Positions 1 to 6,697 of a stretch of DNA of 11,186 nucleotides are shown here, one piece after another (the stretch's first letter is position 1; the number at the start of each line of letters is the position of its first letter). Source of the DNA: Asterionellopsis glacialis (lineage: Eukaryota; Bacillariophyta; Plagiogrammaphyceae; Rhaphoneidales; Asterionellopsidaceae). The position numbers and the translations under genes are program-made. Below the pieces are notes generated by a model that worked only from the letters and a program-made list of their open reading frames with translations, was not told where the DNA came from and did not search any database. Where the stretch lies: contig WKLE02000298.1 of the NCBI GenBank assembly GCA_014885115.2, forward strand, positions 17,633 to 28,818, written 5' to 3'.

Positions 1-2
1 AG

Positions 3-788
3 AGCAACAAAAGTCATTTTTATCAATATTGCTATGATACTATTATTTTTTGTCTCAATACACTAACAAATATCAAGGAAGCTCAAGATGTCCGAAAGAC
101 TTTTGCCGAGTTGACTTTGAGTAGTAGTTGTTGTGTTAGTGAGATAAACGAAGAAGAAGAATCATCATCATCGCCATCGTCGTCATCATCATCGTTTTCG
201 TTTCTTAAATGGTTAACTCATTGGCTTGTTTGTGAAACATCTAGTTTTCGTGATAAGTTACTCCAGGGAACCTTTGGAGAAAGGGCTACTACTAGTAGTA
301 CATCACACACAGCACTAATATCATCCTCTGAACAATCACGTAATCTAGAAAAGAATGAAGAAGAACATTTGGTTACAGCAGGGAATGGCTTTATTTTATT
401 AGCTTGTCTCATGACGAATCGCCATGATGTACAAATAATGAACAACAACAACAACAACAACAACAACTACAAGAAGATTGACACTCAAGATGCTTCTTCT
501 GTAGCGGATAACGATAGTCACAAGGAGGAGTCGATTTGTTCCGATATTCGTGATATGATTCTATCCGAAATACGCACGTCAGTCATGGGAAACGAAAAAA
601 AAGGCGTAAATGATACCAAACCAACCTCATCTTGCTCAACCATGATTGGATTGACACTTATCCGAAATACATTAAAGGCATTTTGTAATTTCTATCATTA
701 TTCTGTGGGTGATTTGAGTGTTGCAATTGTAACACCAGTAAGGAAAATTATTGAAGAATTGGATCACATTGAAAATGAATCGAGATGA
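3..788 (+). CDS. C-terminal part of a helical-repeat protein, possibly WAPL-like (5' end outside the window)
   Basis: The frame is open from base 3 to the TGA at 786-788 (261 codons) with no ATG before residue 110, so this is the 3' end of a gene that starts upstream of the window; no eukaryotic start can be set here. The first 40 residues (YDTIIFCLNTLTN, then a charged turn and RKTFAEL) read like an ARM/HEAT helix pair. Other conserved-looking helical pieces are FLKWLTHWLVCETSSFRDKL, TAGNGFILLACLMTN, IRDMILSEI and, near the end, LIRNTLKAFCNFY followed by PVRKIIEELDHIE. These are separated by low-complexity inserts: a Ser/Glu run and nine Asn (residues 147-155, all AAC codons). The order 'small-residue/aliphatic helix with LLxCL, IR-xx-L, LxxFxxF, IxxIIExLxH at the C-terminus' resembles the last segment of WAPL, the cohesin-release factor acting on chromatin in the nucleus. 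That comparison is from memory and weak; any ARM-like protein is the alternative. It converges with the next gene, 191 bp away. Confidence 0.75.
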   Translation, partial: SNKSHFYQYCYDTIIFCLNTLTNIKEAQDVRKTFAELTLSSSCCVSEINEEEESSSSPSSSSSSFSFLKWLTHWLVCETSSFRDKLLQGTFGERATTSSTSHTALISSSEQSRNLEKNEEEHLVTAGNGFILLACLMTNRHDVQIMNNNNNNNNNYKKIDTQDASSVADNDSHKEESICSDIRDMILSEIRTSVMGNEKKGVNDTKPTSSCSTMIGLTLIRNTLKAFCNFYHYSVGDLSVAIVTPVRKIIEELDHIENESR

Positions 789-957
789 TGACGATAATAA
801 TAATATCAGATTGGTATTAAAAAAACATGTTTGGTAGAAAACGGCTACTGTACTAGAGACCATCCCATGACCTATTCCATCACTTGTGAACCATTCTTTT
901 GGTATAAAATCTTACTTTTCCAAAAGTCTTTTCATTCTTTTGTGTACTTGTCCATAC

Positions 958-963
958 AATAAA
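958..963 (+). other. Possible polyadenylation signal AATAAA for the first gene
   Basis: AATAAA lies 169 bases after the stop of the + strand gene, in the 191-bp convergent spacer and just before the stop of the opposite gene. A cleavage site 10-30 bases on would make the two 3' ends overlap. The hexamer is common in AT-rich DNA, so this is only a candidate. Confidence 0.25.
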
Positions 964-979
964 TACTTCTTGTCTATCT

Positions 980-2185
980 CTATTCTACTTTTTTTTTCCT
1001 TGTTGATTTTTTTACTACCAATTTTGTTTTTCCAGCATACTTGCAGTTGCCTCGCTTTTTAGCTGAATTACGTATATACTTTTTTATTTTTTTACGCTTC
1101 ATATTTGAACTTTTGGCAGCCATCGGGGGAGAAGATGACGATGATAATGGTGATGGTGATTCGCTGTTCGGAACACGTTCTTGTACCCTAACAACAAGGT
1201 GACCTTTGGTTCGATCTTTATCTTTCTTAAAGTTCGTATATCGGTGTTTGTTACTACTGCTGTCACTATGGCAGGCCTTGTGATGGTAATGACGAGGAGT
1301 TGACTTCACGAAAGGAGTTGCAGAATGCATCATGATGCTTTTGTTGTGTTTGCCTCTATTGTGGTATAATGGCTTGTAATCTTCATCATCACTAGATGGT
1401 GGCCATTCAATGATACCATCTGACCTACGCAGTCCTAATGGTTGTTGTTGTTGTTGTTGTCGCTGTTGCTGCTTCTGCTGCTTTTGCTGTTGTTGCCACT
1501 CCTGTATTGACGTTTTTGGGGTTACCAATGATACATTATTTACTCCCATTGTCGTTGGTGCAGCAGCAGTCATGGTAGATTTCTTCTGACTGATAGTAGT
1601 AGTAGTTTGATCCCCTGCCATGGTGCTCCTAGCATTGGTATCTTGGTTACCGTAGTAGTTGTCGTGAGCATGGTGATGAATAATGTCTCCTTGTTCAGCA
1701 CCAGAATCACTTGTTGTCATTTTCATTTTCTCCTTTTGTTTGTCAATCTTTGCCATACTATTCTTTCTCTTGTTTCTTTGAAATTCCTTCTTCTTTTTCT
1801 CTTGGGAATTTTCTTCATTTTCTTTTTCCTTCTTCCGAGGAGGCAAAGAAGATGTGGACAACATTGTTGTTATGGATGGGATTGTTGTTATTGGTGGGAT
1901 TGTTGTTGTGTTTTCATTTGCATTGGGATGATGAAATTCTGACGACATGGAAGTTGTAAAAGACATTACATCGTCGCTGTCATTGTTATTGTTGGACAGT
2001 AGTGGTACATGACAAGTACTAGTCGTAGCATTCGGAACTTGTTTTGAATTCTTGTCCACTCCATGTTGCGACTCTTCAAAATGTGAACATGATGATGATG
2101 ATGAAGACGCTACTGTGGACAATGTCTTTTCGTCATGATCGACTTGATTGTTGTTGTTATTTTCCAAGGAAGCTGAATTTCCCAT
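980..2185 (-). CDS. Disordered basic protein with N-myristoylation-type N-terminus, unknown function
   Basis: An intronless frame of 401 residues; its ATG (2183-2185) is the first in frame after an upstream stop and has a strong context (A at -3, G at +4). I do not recognise a family. It begins MGNSAS, which fits the N-myristoyltransferase consensus (Gly2, Ser6), and runs on through Asn and Ser runs. Residues 117-142 are Lys/Glu/Arg-rich (for example KKKKEFQRNKRKN), and residues 231-248 are almost all Gln after a Trp. A more conserved-looking stretch, IIEWPPSSDDEDYKPLY at 258-274, contains an acidic SSDDED site suited to CK2 phosphorylation. The C-terminus (361-401) is extremely basic, with KRKKIKKY and TRKKK, and could be a nuclear signal or a lipid-binding patch. 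There is no transmembrane segment or catalytic motif. The long frame with biased residue use, strong start context and acid-base blocks support a real gene; function is unknown. A scaffold, membrane-associated or nuclear protein are all possible. Confidence 0.72.
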   Translation of the reverse strand: MGNSASLENNNNNQVDHDEKTLSTVASSSSSSCSHFEESQHGVDKNSKQVPNATTSTCHVPLLSNNNNDSDDVMSFTTSMSSEFHHPNANENTTTIPPITTIPSITTMLSTSSLPPRKKEKENEENSQEKKKKEFQRNKRKNSMAKIDKQKEKMKMTTSDSGAEQGDIIHHHAHDNYYGNQDTNARSTMAGDQTTTTISQKKSTMTAAAPTTMGVNNVSLVTPKTSIQEWQQQQKQQKQQQRQQQQQQPLGLRRSDGIIEWPPSSDDEDYKPLYHNRGKHNKSIMMHSATPFVKSTPRHYHHKACHSDSSSNKHRYTNFKKDKDRTKGHLVVRVQERVPNSESPSPLSSSSSPPMAAKSSNMKRKKIKKYIRNSAKKRGNCKYAGKTKLVVKKSTRKKKVE

Positions 2186-2465
2186 TGTTTTGTGTTGGGA
2201 GTTGGTCTTTTTTTTTTCTTTTGAGTTTACAATGTTGTTGATGCGATGGAATGGAATGTGGTCCTACAATATTATAATACGAAAGTTCAACTCGCGTATC
2301 GCGCCGCCGCGCTGCAAATATGGCCACACAGATTGCAGTGTGATTTTGGTACCGCCGCCGCAATCTACCGCTGACAAGAAGAAAGAATCCGGGGAAAAAA
2401 AGGCGGGAAGAAAAAATGTACAGTAATAAATAATATGGATCGATGATGGCCGGCCAAGCATGAAG

Positions 2466-2540
2466 TCCCGACAATGGGGGTTCTATAATGTGATTTGATA
2501 AATATTTTAAAAAAGAATTCTCTTGTTCACATTGTCGGGA
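2466..2540. repeat. Perfect 11-bp inverted repeat, 53-bp spacer
   Basis: TCCCGACAATG at 2466-2476 is the exact reverse complement of CATTGTCGGGA at 2530-2540. The enclosed 53 bp are AT-rich and non-coding. The arms could be paired binding sites for a regulator, a long-looped hairpin, or the ends of a tiny MITE-like element. I see no clear target-site duplication next to the arms, which argues against a recent transposon. Confidence 0.6.
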
Positions 2541-2582
2541 TATCGTTCTTTTTTTCAAGGACCCCCCAAAGGCGTCTGTTGA

Positions 2583-3161
2583 ACTACACTTGAACTACCA
2601 AAAAGGGCGGACCATAATCAGACAAAGCTGTACGGAATGTTTGACTCCATCCAATCCAGGGATCCGCGCAAAGAAGGAAATACCTCCTTTCCATGTACGG
2701 TATTCAAGTATTATTCAATGCTGCAGAGGAAATTTGGTGATTCAAAAGAGACTCCCCAAAAAATTCCCCCTCGACGATCTGTTTGCCAGATATTATCATA
2801 TCAAATTTATAGTATTTTTATATCTTGTCTTGAGAAAGTTAAATCTCCATATTTTGATTATATAATATTCTATTGATTGAGTAGTAGCATTGAAATAAGT
2901 AACTCATTTTGTCAGGATCTGTTTATATTATCTTGTCAAGTTGTTTGTGTGAATATCATACCATTTCTTCATCTTTCAATGCCCTACAGAACCACTGAGA
3001 AAGACAGAAAAAAACATGAAAAATTATCCGGTCAGACACTCATTCATGTTGGTACTTTTTTTGTCGCAAGACACTTTTTCTTGAAACAAGACTCATCAAC
3101 GCGTGAGAGTGGGGTGCTGCTGTATACTAGAACCTGGCACTGGTACTGTCATCTCGAATAA
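2583..3161 (+). other. Long open stretch broken by one TGA (uncertain coding)
   Basis: In a single frame, codons are open from 2583 to 2873, a TGA follows at 2874-2876, and the frame is then open again until the TAA at 3159-3161. That is about 190 sense codons with one break. The first in-frame ATG is at 2637 and gives 79 residues; the second part has an internal ATG near 2980. No domain is recognised. The neighbouring frame is also open over 2590-2865, which suggests low stop density rather than coding. It could be a decayed gene, an exon pair with a small intron over the stop, or chance. It sits where the U-box promoter should be, which makes an active gene less likely. Confidence 0.15.
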
Positions 3162-3175
3162 CGAACGATACAGCA

Positions 3176-3183
3176 TATAAATA
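3176..3183 (+). promoter_or_regulatory. Candidate TATA box of the U-box gene
   Basis: TATAAATA occurs 142 bp upstream of the U-box ATG. With transcription starting about 30 bp downstream it would give a 5' leader near 110-120 nt. The match is good, but such strings arise easily in AT-rich DNA and many diatom promoters have no TATA box. Confidence 0.3.
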
Positions 3184-3324
3184 ACATACCATAACTACTC
3201 AGGCTTCGCTTTTTCCAGGATTATCTTGAAAGAGTATTATTTTTAGAGATACGTACCGAATGCAATGATGATGTGCACCGACCCACCCACCCCCTTTATT
3301 GAATAGAAAACAGAAATAATCAAA

Positions 3325-3894
3325 ATGGTAGAACACACCGAAAGAAAAGTACCCAAAACTTTCATCTGTCCTTTGACACTTGAGGTAATGAAAGATCCTG
3401 TAATTGATACAGATGGAAATTCGTATGAAAGAAGTGCTCTGTTACTGTGGCTTCGAGGGGGAAACCATGTTTCACCCATGACTCGTTCATCTTTGCAAGA
3501 AAAAGATTTAATACCAAACCGTGCATTGAAAGATCTGATAATACGATGGAATCTTGGAAAAGTTGTCATCACCCCGGAAGAAGACCAAGACATACCAATC
3601 GCCATTTCATCCTCCATGGCTGAGGAGGAACAAAAAGCAGCTAGACATGCTGTATATCTTGCCAGAGAACGTGAATTTGCCAGAACCTTGATGGAAGAAG
3701 CAGAACCATCAGATCAACAGCAGCAGCAGCAGCAACAACAACAACAACAACAACAAGGCCCAGAGCAGCAACACATCGAAGAAGTCAACGATTCACTGAT
3801 AAAAGGATCACAAGTCGGTGAGCTTGTGTTCATTTTAAGCTTTTTTGGTCTCGTTTGTGTTCTTTGGGCGTTGTTGGAAAATAAAAGTGCCTGA
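3325..3894 (+). CDS. Small U-box E3 ubiquitin ligase with C-terminal membrane anchor
   Basis: A complete intronless frame of 189 residues; the ATG has A at -3 and G at +4. Residues 10-78 form a U-box: FICPLTLEVMKDPVI (13-27), then DTDGNSYER (28-36), the hydrophobic WL pair (42-43), PMTR (51-54), and LIPNRALKDLI (62-72) followed by W75. This is the E2-binding fold of U-box ligases (CHIP, UFD2 and PUB types), which transfer ubiquitin without zinc. Residues 98-127 are a charged, probably helical segment with many Ala, Arg and Glu. A run of 14 Gln (131-144, mixed CAG/CAA) follows. Residues 167-184 (LVFILSFFGLVCVLWALL) are a single hydrophobic span ending five residues before the C-terminus, so the protein looks tail-anchored with the U-box facing the cytosol. 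No substrate-binding repeats (ARM, TPR, WD40) are present. The target membrane (ER, mitochondrial outer or plastid) cannot be told. It converges with the DUF3110 gene. Confidence 0.92.
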   Translation: MVEHTERKVPKTFICPLTLEVMKDPVIDTDGNSYERSALLLWLRGGNHVSPMTRSSLQEKDLIPNRALKDLIIRWNLGKVVITPEEDQDIPIAISSSMAEEEQKAARHAVYLAREREFARTLMEEAEPSDQQQQQQQQQQQQQQGPEQQHIEEVNDSLIKGSQVGELVFILSFFGLVCVLWALLENKSA

Positions 3895-3927
3895 ACTTCC
3901 TTTGAAAATCGAAATATATTGACTTTT

Positions 3928-4083
3928 TCAAAGTATGTTTGGTGTGGACCACTTTCTCATAAGTCGCACGTGAAGATTCTCATCTCCAGGGTGAAGATAA
4001 TGCCAACGAGTCTCTTCTGAATATTTGTACTGGATGTTCTCCACAAAACTCTGGACATCCACAGGTAGTACTCTGCTTTTGGA
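3928..4083 (-). other. Protein-like open stretch, possible unassigned 3' exon
   Basis: On the - strand a frame is open from 4083 down to a TGA at 3928-3930 (51 sense codons) without an ATG near its start. The translation has a balanced, protein-like make-up, including VQSFVENIQYKYSEETRWHY and LHVRLMRKW, unlike the simple repeats around it. A GCAG at 4076-4073 could be a 3' splice site just inside its 5' end. If real, it would be a terminal exon of a gene to the right, for example an alternative end of the DUF3110 gene, but that gene already has a normal stop at 4340-4342. No donor that clearly fits was found. Chance is quite possible at this length. Confidence 0.18.
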
Positions 4084-4292
4084 CTACTATTATTCCCTAC
4101 AATATTTTTTTCGTTTATCCTTCATCAGATAGTTCACGTTTACCAAATTTAAAAAAGACATTATGATTTGATATGAAATAAAATTGTAACCTATATTATA
4201 TATGTATGTAAGCATTTTTCATGTATGTGTATATCATTTTCGTGTTGCCTTTCTCTTTTTAAAAAGATTGGTCAAATGGCAAAATCAATTTC

Positions 4293-4311
4293 TATATATA
4301 TATATATATAT
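4293..4311. repeat. (TA)9 microsatellite
   Basis: An uninterrupted TA dinucleotide tract lies in the 3' region of the DUF3110 gene. It is a simple slippage-prone repeat with no sign of function. Confidence 0.8.
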
Positions 4312-4339
4312 TCAATTCCGTCTTTTTTTTGTTTTTAAA

Positions 4340-5104
4340 TTATTCCCAAGCTTGGTTCTCAAGCTTGACATTCTCCTTGGGATAAGAAAGAATTCCTTTA
4401 GGAGGACTACTTTCATCTGGATGATGTGTAGCATCGTCCAAGTGAAACAAATATTCAGCAAAGTTTTGTTTCGAATGTAATTCTGGATCATGACACAACA
4501 CTTCGGCACGATGAGTGGGTGGGATAATATGCATTTCCGTGGGGATGACTTGTACGTCAACTCCCATAATATGACATTCATCTTCAAGTTGTGTCATGTC
4601 AATCTGATACGGTGATGGATTCAAGAAATGCTGTTCCTTCAAGTTGGCAGCAAATAAATCGCATTCCAATTTAGATTCAAATGCCAATACAACATGATGA
4701 CCAGAACCCTTGGGATATTCAATTGTATGAACACCTTCATCTTCCGTATTGGGTTGAAATAAAATTATATGAACTTCAGAGGGCTTCTTCGGGTCATTAT
4801 CATTATTATTATTATTTGTATGCTGTGAAGAAAAGAGTTTGTCATACGGGTATGATTCTTGGTGAATTCTTTGACGGAGTTCATCCATATCAAAGTGATC
4901 ACTAAAACCACTACTGCTGCTACTACTTTCCAAAACGGAGAGACGTGTAGTGCGAATTCTGTTATTTCGTTTGGTGTGATGATGGTGGGTGGTTATTGAA
5001 CGACGATTGTGTCCAAATGGTTCGGGACGGACGAACGCAGCACTTGTCTTTACAAGAAGCGCCATAATAACCATCGAAATGATGTTTAGCGTGGTTGATA
5101 TCAT
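4340..5104 (-). CDS. Plastid-targeted DUF3110 family protein
   Basis: An intronless frame of 254 residues that starts at an ATG with A at -3. Residues 1-23 form a signal peptide (hydrophobic IISMVIMALLV) ending TSAA, with Phe24 at +1, then VRP: an AAF junction close to the diatom ASAFAP motif. Residues 24-60 are rich in Arg, His, Thr and Ser, as in a transit peptide. Together they predict import through the ER into the complex plastid. After a Ser and Asn linker, residues 110-190 match DUF3110 as known from cyanobacteria and plastids: VHIILFQPNTEDEGVHTIEY (111-130), then a VVLAF strand, E-DLFAANL, and a final PYQID with VDVQVIP. The biochemical role of this family is not known to me. A 64-residue C-terminal extension (191-254), rich in His and acidic residues, follows the domain and has no recognised match. 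The upstream spacer of 1.6 kb should contain its promoter. Confidence 0.85.
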   Translation of the reverse strand: MISTTLNIISMVIMALLVKTSAAFVRPEPFGHNRRSITTHHHHTKRNNRIRTTRLSVLESSSSSSGFSDHFDMDELRQRIHQESYPYDKLFSSQHTNNNNNDNDPKKPSEVHIILFQPNTEDEGVHTIEYPKGSGHHVVLAFESKLECDLFAANLKEQHFLNPSPYQIDMTQLEDECHIMGVDVQVIPTEMHIIPPTHRAEVLCHDPELHSKQNFAEYLFHLDDATHHPDESSPPKGILSYPKENVKLENQAWE

Positions 5105-6697
5105 GATTTCGGATATCTTGTGAGAAGTTTGTTCTTGAAAGGATTCTTTCTTTCTTCTTCTTCGATCGTTTTCTTATTGTTTACCTTTCTCGGCAACAAA
5201 TTGATTAATATGTATGCGAACGTAACGATAAAGTTTGGCAAGCATTCAATACTAATACTTGCAACTAATACTATAAGACTTGGAGAGGACGAAGAGCGCC
5301 TTGGATGTATGCCTTAGTAATAGAGGTGAGTGTTGGAGTGTTGGAGTGTATGGTTTCGAGAAAAAAAACTTTTGGAACTTTCAGTTCGAATCCTCGAGAA
5401 CAAAAATCAAGAACTCTGGCGTTTGTTGATTGGTGATGATGGCAACTGCAACAGAAGAGGAGGAACAAAATCCCCAAGGCAGCAAAAAGGAACACGTAAG
5501 ACGGTCAACGCATCTTTAGTATGGATTCCTACGTAGCCGGAAAGTATTTAATACTCCGAGTCAGTTGATATTGGGCTTCTGGAAAACGACACACGAAATA
5601 AGGTGAAACTGCATCGCGCATCGATCGCCGAAGATCCTTGAAGTTGTCACCCAATAAGTTTCAAATCCCCATACAAAAAAAACCCTATCGTCATTATCCA
5701 CCAGGTGACATCAGCATGGAGATATGAAAATACAATTTTCTCGGACAAGCCATTCTCTTCGTTTCTTTCAGTAAGCTAGTTTACAGAAGATAAATGTAGA
5801 AATATTAACGGCCATTGATACCACTTTAACGGTTTGGAAACCCATTTACTTTGTCTTTTCTAGAGGACTTCCTCTACTGTCAGTACCGAATCTAATACCG
5901 AACACTTGAAGATTGCAAATCTCAATAATTGCTGCTTGACACAATTGTTCTATGAAACTATGTTTCATGTGTCTCGTTCCGTCCAACGACAAAAAACAGA
6001 TGAAAAGTGTCTGCAGTACTTCTAACTTTGTTCACGGTGCTGTACATCGTGCAGTTTCGTATTCTCGGAGTAGATCAGCATCTCCTTTTTCCAATCAAAA
6101 TTTGAAAACTTGAACCCTTTCTCTTGGTGTCACAAAAAATTCTAAAGATCTTTTTTGAAAAACTGCACTCCATCTGAGAGCTTAAAATATATTATGATTA
6201 TTTGATCTACTGTATCTTATAAATGACACTTCTCTCTCAAGTAGTACCTGTACATGTCTATATGCATAATCCAGTCCAAATGATGTACAATAAATATCTG
6301 TGTGTTGGCTATCTTGTCCTTCTCGTCGAAATAGTATCAGGTTATGAACGCGACGATATTCATTTGTACCGGCCACTCAGATGGAATTCGTAGACCCAAT
6401 TATGCCCATATTCTCGTTGTGACCTCAATAAAACCAACTTGTATAGCAATACGATAGCAATCTAGAGCATTTTGTCTGACAGATTAAAAAAAACATCTTT
6501 TGCAATACCGTCCACACTTCAATCCTTTTAAAACTCACTTTCTTTTTAATATTTTTAAAACATATAACACTATTTTCTTTTTCTTTCTTTCTTTCTTTCT
6601 TTTTAAAATAACCATTCTGTCATTATCACCCACTCAGCTGAGCACTATGCTCTGTTCCCGTATGGTACGATATTAGAATCAGTATCTTCAAGCATCA
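5105..6697. other. Long spacer without a supported gene
   Basis: About 1.6 kb lies between the DUF3110 start and the EDC4 stop, both on the - strand. It should hold the EDC4 3' UTR and the DUF3110 promoter. Open frames here are short, begin with GTG or TTG rather than ATG, and match nothing recognised. Visible structure includes a GAGTGTTG triplicate near 5328-5347 and three small perfect hairpins: 5831-5842 (5-bp arms), 5861-5876 (7-bp arms, 2-nt centre) and 5952-5968 (ATGAAAC/GTTTCAT, 3-nt loop). No tRNA, snRNA or rRNA signature was found. Confidence 0.5.
6572..6604. repeat. T-rich tract with (CTTT)5
   Basis: The + strand shows T-rich DNA with five CTTT units (6583-6602), about 100 bp past the EDC4 stop. 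In the EDC4 transcript this is an AAAG-rich stretch in the 3' UTR. It is a simple repeat. Confidence 0.75.

Larger units (their letters stand above)
2186..3324. other. Spacer between divergent genes (shared promoter region)
   Basis: This 1139-bp spacer lies between two genes that start outward from it, so it must hold both promoters. Bases 2290-2360 form a GC-rich patch with CCGCCGC repeats, unlike the AT-rich surroundings and typical of a promoter-proximal block. It also contains a short inverted pair CTGCAA (2312-2317) / TTGCAG (2333-2338). Further on are an 11-bp inverted repeat (2466-2540) and a long + frame with one internal stop (2583-3161), listed separately. No RNA gene was recognised. 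Confidence 0.6.
3895..4339. other. Convergent 3' spacer
   Basis: The spacer lies between the stop codons of the U-box gene (+) and the DUF3110 gene (-). It holds a candidate + strand AATAAA at 4177-4182, a (TA)9 tract at 4293-4311 and T-rich DNA near 4320-4340 that would be A-rich in the opposite transcript. The half closer to the U-box gene has an open - strand stretch (3928-4083), listed separately. Confidence 0.5.

Noticed and set aside
58..78. Possible intron end: CACTAAC branch-like sequence followed by ATCAAG
   Set aside because: The frame is open upstream and reads as a helix that continues smoothly across the site (FCLNTLTN into RKTFAEL), so continuous coding is more likely. A donor would be outside the window and cannot be checked.
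88..114. ATG at 88 as the start of the first gene
   Set aside because: It is in another frame and meets a TGA after eight codons. The real frame has no ATG there and is open to the window edge.
2157..2558. 133-codon - strand open frame
   Set aside because: It begins with TTG rather than ATG, overlaps the start of the basic-protein gene in another frame, and its residues are repeats of the GC-rich patch. No domain is seen.
5384..5400. GTTCGAATC resembling a tRNA T loop
   Set aside because: The flanking bases do not form a T stem, and no anticodon or acceptor arms are found around it.
5271..5495. - strand frame starting with a hydrophobic, signal-like stretch
   Set aside because: Its first codon is GTG with a stop just upstream and no ATG, so it is not a plausible eukaryotic secreted protein. 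The hydrophobic run comes from an A-rich complement.
6182..6376. 64-codon - strand frame in the long spacer
   Set aside because: It starts with GTG, has no internal ATG and matches nothing recognised; its length is expected by chance.
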